DNA of 9,434 bases from Candidatus Peregrinibacteria bacterium CG_4_10_14_0_2_um_filter_43_11 (GTDB lineage: Bacteria; Patescibacteriota; Gracilibacteria; UM-FILTER-43-11), in assembly GCA_002792495.1 (NCBI GenBank), contig PFOK01000048.1:1-9434 (forward strand), written 5' to 3'. This document shows positions 1 through 5,986 of this stretch, piece after piece; positions within the stretch are counted from its first letter, which is position 1; every line of letters starts with the position of its first letter. The position numbers and the translations under genes are program-made. Under the pieces are notes generated by a model. That model saw nothing but the letters and a program-made list of their open reading frames with translations. It was not told where the DNA came from and made no database searches.

Positions 1-50
1 AAGGAAAAAAACTCCTGATCCAAAGCGAACGCTACCGGACCGCGGTTCAT
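1..50 (-). CDS. Possible 5' end of a gene running off the left edge
   Basis: An ATG on the minus strand at 50-48 opens a frame that stays open to the window edge (about 16 codons, beginning MNRGPVAFALDQEFF). It would be divergent from alaS, with 75 bp between the two start codons. A weak minus-strand promoter can be drawn in that gap (TTGAGT at 118-113, 18-bp spacer, TATACA at 94-89). The fragment is too short to assign a family. A competing reading is that bases 2-67 are the basic C-terminal tail of a plus-strand gene ending in TAG at 65-67. I cannot decide between the two from this window. Confidence 0.25.
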   Translation of the reverse strand, partial: MNRGPVAFALDQEFFS

Positions 51-90
51 GGCAAAAACCGAAATAGTTCTTGTTCTTCAAAAATTATTG

Positions 91-96
91 TATAAT
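91..96 (+). promoter_or_regulatory. Probable -10 box of the alaS promoter
   Basis: A perfect TATAAT lies 29 bases before the alaS ATG, which would give a transcript leader of roughly 20-25 nt. There is no good -35: TTGTTC at 71-76 is only 14 bp away, and TTCTTG at 68-73 has the right 17-bp spacing but a poor match. The short distance from -10 to start codon resembles that of several other genes in this window. Confidence 0.5.
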
Positions 97-125
97 TCGC
101 TCCGAATACTTAACTCAATCATATC

Positions 126-1916
126 ATGTTCTCTAAGGAAATCCGTGAAAAATACCTTCAGTTTTTTAAGGGAAAAAGACACGCCATTATCCCCTCTTCC
201 CCATTGTTGCCGGAAAACGACCCAACCGTCCTTTTCACCACGGCGGGAATGCATCCGCTCGTGCCTTATTTATTGGGAGAAACTCACGCTCAAGGCAATA
301 GGCTGGCCAATGCGCAAAAATGTGTTCGCACGGGGGACATCGATGAAGTGGGCGACAACACGCACCTGACTTTTTTTGAAATGATGGGAAACTGGAGTCT
401 GGGAGATTATTTCAAAAAAGAGGCTATTGAATGGAGTTTTGAATTTTTGACCGGTAAAAAATGGCTTAACATTCCGATTGAAAAACTAGCCGTTTCCGTT
501 TTTAGTGGAGATGATGATGCCCCAAAGGATGATGAATCGGCAGGCCTATGGAAATCACTCGGCATTCCGGAACACAAAATCGCGTATCTTCCCAAAAAAA
601 ACAACTGGTGGGGACCGGCAGGCCAAACAGGGCCTTGCGGCCCGGATACAGAGATGTTTTATTGGGTCGGCAAGAGTGACTTACCGCCACAAAAAAGTGA
701 CCCCGGAAATGACGAAAAAAATTGGGTTGAGATTTGGAATGATGTGTTCATGGAATACAACAAAACGGAAGAAGGAAAATATGAACCTCTCATCCAAAAA
801 AATGTGGATACCGGCATGGGGCTGGAGCGTGTGACCGCGGTACTGCAAGATGCAAAGTCCGTTTACGAAACCGAATTGTTTCAACCTATTATTGAAAAAA
901 TAGAAGCACTCGCTGCCATCAAATATCAAGAAAACACCACCTCCTACAGAATCATCGCGGATCATTTGCGTGCCGCCACCTTCATGGCCGGAGATGGCGT
1001 AAAACCAAGCAATGTGGATCAGGGGTATGTAATGCGTCGCCTGATGAGACGCGCCATTCGTCACGGAAAAAACATCGAGATTGAGCAGGATTTTACAGCA
1101 ATCATCGCGAAAAAAATCATTCATATGATGAGTGAAATTTATCCGGAACTCAATCACGAAGAAGAAATCTTAAAAACATTTCACGACGAAGAAGAGCAAT
1201 TTCGTAAAACCCTAAATCATGGATTGAAGGAAGTCGAAAAACTCCTGATCGGTTTTCAGATCGCCCTTGAAAAAACAGGAAAAAAGATTACAGAAATATC
1301 CGGAAAACAAGCCTTCCGGCTTTACGACACGTATGGATTCCCTCTCGAAATGACATTGGAAGAGGCACAAAAAAATGGATTAACTGTAGATGAAAAGGGG
1401 TTTAAAAAAGCGTTCGCGGAACATCAGGATCTTTCACGCATGGGTGCCGAACAAAAATTTGCCGGAGGTCTGCAGGATCACTCCGAAGCGACCACACGTT
1501 TGCACACCGCCACCCACTTGCTTCACGCGGCGCTTCGAAAAGTGTTGGGCGATCATGTGGCTCAAAAAGGTTCAAACATCACCGCCGAGCGATTGCGTTT
1601 CGATTTTTCACATCCGGATAAAATGACCCAAGAACAGATCAAGGAAGTGGAACAATTTGTAAATGACGCTATTGCCGCGGATGTAAAAGTGGAATGTGAA
1701 ACATCAACCGTGGATGAAGCCAAAAAGAAAAGAGCTATTGGATTGTTCGAAGGAAAATACGGCGAAAAAGTAAAAGTTTACACCATTCCGGGATGGTCCA
1801 AAGAAATTTGCGGAGGTCCTCATGTGGAACACACCGGAGAACTGGGACACTTCAGAATCAAAAAAGAAGAATCCTCCAGTGCCGGCATCCGAAGGATTAA
1901 AGCGATTTTAGGATAA
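126..1916 (+). CDS. alaS: Alanyl-tRNA synthetase, short form with editing domain
   Basis: Charges tRNA-Ala with alanine in the cytoplasm and hydrolyses mischarged Ser/Gly-tRNA-Ala. The class II catalytic core is clear: the motif 1 region around residues 19-50, motif 2 at about 59-100 (including RTGDIDEVGDNTHLTFFEMMGN) and motif 3 GMGLERV at 230-236. The helical tRNA-recognition part follows to about residue 435. The editing site is intact, with the four metal ligands H460 and H464 (HTATH) and C562 and H566 (CGGPH). At 596 residues it is far shorter than the usual ~875. Only about 28 residues join the recognition domain to HTATH, where E. coli has roughly 125, so the beta-barrel subdomain is missing. 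The protein ends just after the editing domain (RRIKAILG), so the C-Ala oligomerisation domain is absent too. The ATG is chosen because KEIREKYLQFF is the normal N-terminus of the family. No Shine-Dalgarno is visible. The gene ends with TAA and I see no convincing terminator after it. Confidence 0.97.
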   Translation: MFSKEIREKYLQFFKGKRHAIIPSSPLLPENDPTVLFTTAGMHPLVPYLLGETHAQGNRLANAQKCVRTGDIDEVGDNTHLTFFEMMGNWSLGDYFKKEAIEWSFEFLTGKKWLNIPIEKLAVSVFSGDDDAPKDDESAGLWKSLGIPEHKIAYLPKKNNWWGPAGQTGPCGPDTEMFYWVGKSDLPPQKSDPGNDEKNWVEIWNDVFMEYNKTEEGKYEPLIQKNVDTGMGLERVTAVLQDAKSVYETELFQPIIEKIEALAAIKYQENTTSYRIIADHLRAATFMAGDGVKPSNVDQGYVMRRLMRRAIRHGKNIEIEQDFTAIIAKKIIHMMSEIYPELNHEEEILKTFHDEEEQFRKTLNHGLKEVEKLLIGFQIALEKTGKKITEISGKQAFRLYDTYGFPLEMTLEEAQKNGLTVDEKGFKKAFAEHQDLSRMGAEQKFAGGLQDHSEATTRLHTATHLLHAALRKVLGDHVAQKGSNITAERLRFDFSHPDKMTQEQIKEVEQFVNDAIAADVKVECETSTVDEAKKKRAIGLFEGKYGEKVKVYTIPGWSKEICGGPHVEHTGELGHFRIKKEESSSAGIRRIKAILG

Positions 1917-1984
1917 TACCCCCCTGTCTCTCCCCCGATACAAAAGACTTTCCGATTATTTAGAATGTAGGCCTGTCTTAAAAT

Positions 1985-2286
1985 TCATTTAGAGCAAACC
2001 TCAGCATGCACCCCTTCATGACGTGCAAAAAAACCGGAAACGAGTGTCGCTACTCCCCTCAAATCCGCATCCTCATCCCGAGTCAAAGCCCCCTCAAGCC
2101 TCAAGGTATCCCGATCTGCGTAAGCTACAAAACGATGGACACGAAGGTCTCCGATCAATTGTTCTAAATCAACACGCCCTCTCAAACAAGCTCAACCCTT
2201 TCAGCTTCACGCGTATAATTCTCACAAAAAGGACCACAAACATCCGCAACGCGAGCGACAAAAAAGTTTGGAAGATTGCTACCCAT
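1985..2286 (-). pseudogene. Frameshifted small gene of unknown function (about 100 codons)
   Basis: Two minus-strand frames abut here. The first starts at ATG 2286-2284 and gives 34 residues (MGSNLPNFFVARVADVCGPF...) before TGA at 2184-2182. The second is open from there to TGA at 1987-1985 (66 codons from TTG 2185: RGRVDLEQLIGDL...). Both carry a coding-like signature: G is the first base of 15 of 34 and 32 of 66 codons. Their open parts overlap by only about ten bases. One missing base near 2182-2194 would therefore join them into a ~100-residue acidic protein. A sigma70-like promoter sits at the right place upstream (2316-2343), divergent from mscS. I do not recognise the family. Alternatives: a sequencing or assembly indel in an intact gene, or two tiny genes coupled through the TTGA stop/start overlap. 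The plus-strand frame over the same stretch has a poor, Pro/His-rich composition. Confidence 0.45.
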
Positions 2287-2315
2287 ATAAAATCGTTTAG
2301 TTTTTACAGAAGATG

Positions 2316-2343
2316 ATTATAATTAAATCATTGCTTTATGCAA
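2316..2343 (-). promoter_or_regulatory. Minus-strand promoter facing the 1985-2286 gene
   Basis: Reading the minus strand: TTGCAT (2343-2338), a 16-bp spacer, then a perfect TATAAT (2321-2316). Transcription would begin near 2309 and reach the ATG at 2286 after about 23 nt, the same geometry as alaS. Its -35 region is interlocked with the -35 of the mscS promoter, so the two cannot easily be occupied at once. Confidence 0.45.
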
Positions 2344-2359
2344 GCTTTTTTGGTATAAT
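2331..2359 (+). promoter_or_regulatory. mscS promoter with extended -10
   Basis: TTGCTT (2331-2336), a 17-bp spacer, and TATAAT (2354-2359) preceded by TGG, an extended -10. The run from 2346 onward is nearly identical to the pilB promoter. Initiation near 2366 would place the promoter inside the longer possible mscS reading frame, which argues for the downstream start at 2391. Confidence 0.65.
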
Positions 2360-2392
2360 ATATGGATTCAAATTCGTAATTTCAATCCATAT
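2360..2392 (+). repeat. Near-perfect palindrome covering the mscS leader and start codon
   Basis: Arms 2360-2374 and 2378-2392 pair at 14 of 15 positions (a single C-C mismatch at 2369/2383) around a 3-base centre CGT. The right arm includes the A and T of the ATG at 2391. As DNA it could be an operator just downstream of the -10. As RNA the part after the start site would be a hairpin occluding the start codon. The inner part resembles the AATTCG-type repeats in the pilB leader. Confidence 0.65.
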
Positions 2393-3581
2393 GCCGATGA
2401 TCAATTACATTATTCCCACAGCCTACGCTCAAACCGCCGTAAAAACACAGGCGGCAGTTACAGCTGTAAAAGACACCGCAGCAGTTGCCACAGAAAGCGG
2501 AACAGGAAGCCTACAAGGTCTGTTCCAGTTTGTCTTCTCTCATCTAGACAACTGGATTGGGGGAATTATTATTATTGCCATAGCGTTCATGTTCGCAAAC
2601 AACGCCGCCAAAGCCGCGAAAGAACGGATCATCAAATCAAAAGGCGAAGAAGTGCCGGAAAACGCGCTCATCTTGGTGGAGCGCATGACAAAAATATCAA
2701 TCATCACCATTGGAATCGTTGTCGCGGCCGCAATCAACGGCATGAATCTGGCTGCCGTGGTCGGAGCGGTGAGTTTGGGTATCGGTTTCGCGATCAAAGA
2801 TATTGTCGGAAATTTCATTTCCAGTATTGTGATGTTGTCTCAGAACCGAATCCGTATCGGTGATTTCGTAAAAGTGGGCGACATTTTGGGAACGATTGTA
2901 AGCATCGACACCCGCGTAACCGTTCTGCAGGCCATCGATGGAACAGAAGTGGTGGTTCCCAATCAAACCATGTTGAACGAAACCCTCGTGAGCTATTCCA
3001 CAAACCCTTTTCGCCGCATCGAACTGATCGTCGGTGTGGATTACAGTACAGATTTGCCTATGGTCACCAGCCTGATCAAGGGAATCCTGGAAAAACATCC
3101 GGAAGTTGTTCCAAAACCGCCTTCTTTGGTACTGGTAGATGCCTTCAGCGACAGTTCGATCAACATCAAAATCCTGTTCTGGATCGAATCGAACAAAAAC
3201 TGGATGGAAATCCGTTCCAACATCGCTTATCGCATCAAAAAAGCATTCAACGAACTGCACATCAACATTCCGTTTCCCATCCGCACGCTCAAACTGGACG
3301 AAAACGATCGCGCGTTTTTACAAACCATGGATAGCCTTAAAAAAGGAGTGGTGCCGGAGCAAAGTGTGATTCCTCAAAAAGAAGCCATTCGCCAGAGCGC
3401 GGAAGGCACTCAAAACGCGCCTAAAATCCCCTATTCTCCATTTGAAGCGGAAAGCCATCCCCATGCGGATTTAATAGAAGCACTAGATGATGTCGTGGGA
3501 CAAAAACCGGCTACCGCCATACCAACACCACAAAAACCCTCGTGGGAAAAAGTGCAGACAACACCTCCGACACATATGTAA
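2391..3581 (+). CDS. mscS: Small-conductance mechanosensitive channel, MscS family
   Basis: Membrane channel that opens under tension and releases solutes on hypo-osmotic shock. Numbering from the start chosen here (396 residues): an Ala/Thr-rich N-terminal stretch to about 45; hydrophobic segments near 56-69 (GGIIIIAIAFMF) and 101-116; the Gly/Ala-packed pore helix at about 119-149 (VGAVSLGIGFAIKDIVGN); the beta domain at about 157-199 (RIGDFVKVGDILGTI to GTEVVVPNQTML); then the alpha/beta cytoplasmic cage to about 301, ending HINIPFPIRTLKL. A tail of about 90 residues rich in Pro, Gln and Glu follows; E. coli MscS (286 residues) has none like it. An upstream in-frame ATG at 2313 would add 26 residues, forming a signal-like sequence ending AYA-Q. 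Those 26 codons look non-coding (4 begin with G, 3 are ATA) and contain the promoter, so I prefer 2391. ATG 2397 is also possible. No Shine-Dalgarno precedes any of these starts. Confidence 0.93.
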   Translation: MPMINYIIPTAYAQTAVKTQAAVTAVKDTAAVATESGTGSLQGLFQFVFSHLDNWIGGIIIIAIAFMFANNAAKAAKERIIKSKGEEVPENALILVERMTKISIITIGIVVAAAINGMNLAAVVGAVSLGIGFAIKDIVGNFISSIVMLSQNRIRIGDFVKVGDILGTIVSIDTRVTVLQAIDGTEVVVPNQTMLNETLVSYSTNPFRRIELIVGVDYSTDLPMVTSLIKGILEKHPEVVPKPPSLVLVDAFSDSSINIKILFWIESNKNWMEIRSNIAYRIKKAFNELHINIPFPIRTLKLDENDRAFLQTMDSLKKGVVPEQSVIPQKEAIRQSAEGTQNAPKIPYSPFEAESHPHADLIEALDDVVGQKPATAIPTPQKPSWEKVQTTPPTHM

Positions 3582-3618
3582 AAAACAGGTGAAGATCGTA
3601 AGACCTCCACTTCTGTTT
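3580..3618 (-). terminator. Possible terminator between convergent genes
   Basis: AAACAG (3583-3588) pairs with CTGTTT (3613-3618), and the stem can continue with AAG/CTT after a 3-base bulge. On the minus strand the stem is followed by six Ts (3585-3580), as expected for an intrinsic terminator of the 3632-4115 gene. On the plus strand only three Ts follow, so it would be weak for mscS. The stem is bulged and the call is tentative. Confidence 0.35.
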
Positions 3619-3631
3619 CATTCAAAAACGA

Positions 3632-4115
3632 TTAAGATTCAAAAACCCATTTTCCATTCAAGTACTCCGCAACAATATCCCCACCTTCCGGAATATCATC
3701 TTCATCCCAATAAGATACATCCAGGCTGGTTGTTTGACTTTCCATCCTTCCATGCCTCCCTTTAATGGTGTAATTAATGAGCTGATAGCTTTTATCGGGA
3801 TTTCGCAGTTCAACTTCCAAAACAACCAACGCCCCCCTCAGGGTGGCTAATCATTTTAACAACTTTCAAATCAGCCGGTCTCAACCCACGAGTCATGGCC
3901 AAGAAAACAATGAGCCTGGTAACGTCTTCCCTGGAAAATATTCGCTCCTCACGAATCTCTGAGGTATCGCAAACTCTCACATCATCAGGGGTCTGATCCA
4001 TCAAAGCCACGACATGTAACTCCAATGCCACACGATTTCTGACTTGCTGAACATCCCTGACGCCAGGAGGCATTTCAATGCCATCCAATATAGAAGGAAC
4101 ATGAGAAGTGTTCAT
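3632..4115 (-). pseudogene. Frameshifted gene of unknown function (about 160 codons)
   Basis: The upstream frame runs from ATG 4115 for 101 residues (MNTSHVPSILDGIEMPPG... to ...KMISHPEGGVGCFGS) and stops at TGA 3812-3810. The downstream frame is open to TAA at 3634-3632 and reads LVVLEVELRNPDKSYQLIN... to ...EYLNGKWVFES. Both look like genuine coding sequence. Dropping one G from the G6 tract (C6 on plus, 3832-3837) joins them as ...SHPEG-ALVVLEVELRNP..., a smooth 160-residue protein with no signal peptide or membrane segment. The first half looks helical and acidic, the second like beta strands. I do not recognise the family. It lies 52 bp downstream of pilB, with its own -10 in that gap, and is convergent to mscS. 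Possible explanations are a homopolymer sequencing error, a real inactivating indel, slippage-based expression, or a second protein starting at TTG 3829. Confidence 0.65.
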
Positions 4116-4129
4116 TTTTTTATTACTTA

Positions 4130-4149
4130 TTCTGGATTATACACCAGAA
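4130..4149 (-). promoter_or_regulatory. -10 box held inside an inverted repeat, upstream of the 3632-4115 gene
   Basis: On the minus strand TATAAT occupies 4141-4136, with 20 bases between it and the ATG at 4115. It is flanked exactly by a perfect 6-bp inverted repeat, TTCTGG (4130-4135) and CCAGAA (4144-4149), so the -10 is the loop of a dyad. No good -35 is present at 16-18 bp. The dyad may be an operator. It has no T-run on either side that would make it a terminator for pilB. Confidence 0.4.
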
Positions 4150-4167
4150 ACAATCTTGCGATCGAGA

Positions 4168-5817
4168 TTAAAAACTAACCCGATACACTTCCTCCAGCGT
4201 GGTGATGCCCGCAAGCACTTTGAGCACGCCGTCTTCATGCATGGTGAGCATTTTACAATGCTGATCGATATAAGCGTGAATTTCGGATGAAGATTTTTCT
4301 TCCAGAATGGCATTGCGCAACTCCTGATCAAAACGGAGAACTTCCACAATCGCGATTTGTCCCAAAAAACCGGTTTTCCCGCATTTTTCACAACCGACAG
4401 CCTGTTTGATTTTATCCGGCATCGCAGGAGTTTCAATCCCCTTGGCCTGAATCGCGCGGAATGTAAGATCGATATGTTCTTTTTCACCCTGAGAAAGCGG
4501 ACGAAATTGAACACAGTCCGGGCACAATTTACGAACCAAACGTTGCGCGGCAATCACTTCCAAAGCCGGTGCCAGAATAAAACCCTTAAGCCCCATGTTT
4601 ATAAGCCGTGGGATCGATTCGATGGCGGAATTGGTATGAAGGGTCGAAATCACCAAATGTCCTGTAAACGAAGCCTGTGCGGCAGCCTCCGCAGTCTCAA
4701 GATCACGGATCTCCCCCACCATAATGACATCCGGATCCTGACGCAAAATGGCGCGTAGACCCGTGCTAAAATCGTATTCCGAACCAACCTGACTCTGAAT
4801 AATGCCATCAAGATCGTATTCAATGGGGTCTTCCAACGTAATCACCTTTTTTGCCTCATGATCAATGGCATTCAGAATGGAATACATGGTCGTGGTTTTA
4901 CCGGAACCGGTAGGACCGGTGACCAGAATCATCCCATGAGACAATTGTGTCGCCTCTTTGATATGACGTAGGGCTTCGCCGGAATATCCCAAGGTTTCGA
5001 ATGAAAGGAAAGGTTGTTTTGAGTCAAGAAGTCGCATCACGCAGGTTTCTCCGTAATGAGAGGGTAAAATAGAAACACGGACGTTGATTCGCCTCCCATT
5101 GATTTCAAAACCGTATTGCCCGTCCTGAGGGATATCGGTTACATTTAGTTTTAAATGCGAAAGTTGTTTGATTTCTTTAATAATCCCGTCGTAAATGGTA
5201 CGACTCAGATGAAAGACGGGTTGTAACACCCCATCCACACGAAAACGCACGAACACATCGGCTTTTTCAGGCTGAAAATGAACGTCGGTTGCATGCGATT
5301 TATAAGCGCCCAGTTGGAGCATATTGAGTGCCACGTCAAATGTGGAGGATTCAATTTTAACCTTGAGATCTTCAAGATTGTGAATTTCGTCCGCAAAAGA
5401 AGAGAGACTCTCGTCTTCAACCACATTCTGAATCACCTCCTTTTTAAGATACGGATTTCCCGCGTAAATGCGATAAGCGCTTTCAAGCGATTCTTGCGAG
5501 GCCAAACTCAACGTCACCTCATACCCTTTCGTGATCAGACGATCAGAAAGCGCCTTAAGCGAAAGACTTTCCGGATTAGAAATAGCCAAACGCAATCGTT
5601 TTCCTGATTTAAAAAACAACGCGGCCTGAGCACCCCGGAGATCCTCTTCAGAAATAACCTTTGCCAAATCAGAGTTGAGAGGTAATCGAATCAAATTCAC
5701 ATAAGGAAGCCCCAACCGTTTCGCGTTCACCTGAACATCACGCTCTTTAAAAACCTGATTGATACCACTCATATTCTTTTGAACTTTGATGTCGTTTTCT
5801 TCGTCGGAACGAGGCAT
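4168..5817 (-). CDS. pilB: GspE/PilB-family secretion/type IV pilus assembly ATPase
   Basis: Cytoplasmic hexameric ATPase that drives pilin polymerisation or type II-like secretion at the inner face of the membrane. The order is typical: an N-terminal T2SSE_N-like region (about residues 25-120), then the N2 domain (about 155-265, with DVHFQP, FRVDGVL and RVSILP), then the ATPase core. Walker A is GPTGSGKTTT (301-310), the Asp box TLEDPIEY (327-334), Walker B DPDVIMVGEIRD (361-372) and the His box FTGHLVISTLHTN (384-396). A zinc-type cysteine pair follows: CPDC (432-435) and CEKC (476-479). The 549 residues are normal for the family. The tetracysteine motif and full N-terminus favour the assembly ATPase PilB/GspE over the retraction ATPase PilT. 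Transcription probably starts about 67 nt upstream from its own promoter, just past the ftsZ terminator. No pilC, pilT, pilin or prepilin peptidase gene is in the window. Confidence 0.95.
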   Translation of the reverse strand: MPRSDEENDIKVQKNMSGINQVFKERDVQVNAKRLGLPYVNLIRLPLNSDLAKVISEEDLRGAQAALFFKSGKRLRLAISNPESLSLKALSDRLITKGYEVTLSLASQESLESAYRIYAGNPYLKKEVIQNVVEDESLSSFADEIHNLEDLKVKIESSTFDVALNMLQLGAYKSHATDVHFQPEKADVFVRFRVDGVLQPVFHLSRTIYDGIIKEIKQLSHLKLNVTDIPQDGQYGFEINGRRINVRVSILPSHYGETCVMRLLDSKQPFLSFETLGYSGEALRHIKEATQLSHGMILVTGPTGSGKTTTMYSILNAIDHEAKKVITLEDPIEYDLDGIIQSQVGSEYDFSTGLRAILRQDPDVIMVGEIRDLETAEAAAQASFTGHLVISTLHTNSAIESIPRLINMGLKGFILAPALEVIAAQRLVRKLCPDCVQFRPLSQGEKEHIDLTFRAIQAKGIETPAMPDKIKQAVGCEKCGKTGFLGQIAIVEVLRFDQELRNAILEEKSSSEIHAYIDQHCKMLTMHEDGVLKVLAGITTLEEVYRVSF

Positions 5818-5840
5818 GTTTTAGGTGAATTATTGAAATG

Positions 5841-5882
5841 AATTACGAATTATCAATTACGAGTTATAAATTTCGAATTTCA
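5841..5882. repeat. Three 14-bp tandem repeats in the pilB leader
   Basis: On the plus strand: AATTACGAATTATC (5841-5854), AATTACGAGTTATA (5855-5868) and AATTTCGAATTTCA (5869-5882). Each unit contains a small AATT-CG-AATT type dyad. The array lies in the untranslated leader between the pilB promoter and start codon. It is enclosed by a perfect 8-bp inverted repeat, ATTGAAAT (5832-5839) and ATTTCAAT (5877-5884). Confidence 0.7.
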
Positions 5883-5890
5883 ATCGTTAT

Positions 5891-5919
5891 ATTATACCAA
5901 AAAAGTGGCTTAAAATCAA
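5891..5919 (-). promoter_or_regulatory. pilB promoter with extended -10
   Basis: On the minus strand: TTGATT (5919-5914), a 17-bp spacer, and TATAAT (5896-5891) preceded by TGG. The expected start is near 5884, giving a leader of about 67 nt. From 5904 downward it matches the mscS promoter/leader at 33 of 37 positions, including an identical 17-base block TTTTTTGGTATAATATA. Confidence 0.7.
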
Positions 5920-5927
5920 CCTAAACC

Positions 5928-5968
5928 AAAAATTCCCCCACTCTGCCAACAGGCAAAATAAGGGAATT
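5928..5968 (-). terminator. Intrinsic terminator after ftsZ
   Basis: Minus-strand transcript: an outer 7-bp stem AATTCCC (5968-5962) with GGGAATT (5937-5931), an inner 4-bp stem TGCC-TGTT-GGCA (5955-5944), then a run of five Ts (5932-5928, the first two shared with the stem). It begins 19 bases after the ftsZ stop codon and ends just before the pilB -35. This separates the division genes from pilB. Confidence 0.72.
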
Positions 5969-5986
5969 CTGTGTAAAAAATCAAAA

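Noticed and set aside
11..20. ACTCCTGATC occurs three times (near 11, 1241 and 4321)
   Set aside because: Two copies are within alaS and pilB coding sequence and the third is in the possible partial gene. They encode unrelated or common residue strings (Asp-Gln-Glu on minus), so coincidence is the simplest explanation.
1941..1980. AAGAC/GTCTT stem after alaS as a terminator
   Set aside because: Five base pairs with a 26-base loop and no proper T-run is too weak to call.
2023..2316. 97-codon plus-strand open frame upstream of mscS
   Set aside because: Pro/His/Lys/Ser-rich translation with no motif. The minus strand of the same bases has the stronger coding signature and a promoter.
2697..3260. 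187-codon minus-strand frame
   Set aside because: Antisense shadow of mscS; the plus strand encodes the full channel domain.
3810..3812. UGA recoded as glycine (as in Absconditabacteria/Gracilibacteria)
   Set aside because: The six intact genes end in TAA or TAG, which prompted the check. They are full length without in-frame TGA, glycine is encoded by GGN, and reading through the TGAs of the broken genes soon meets another stop.
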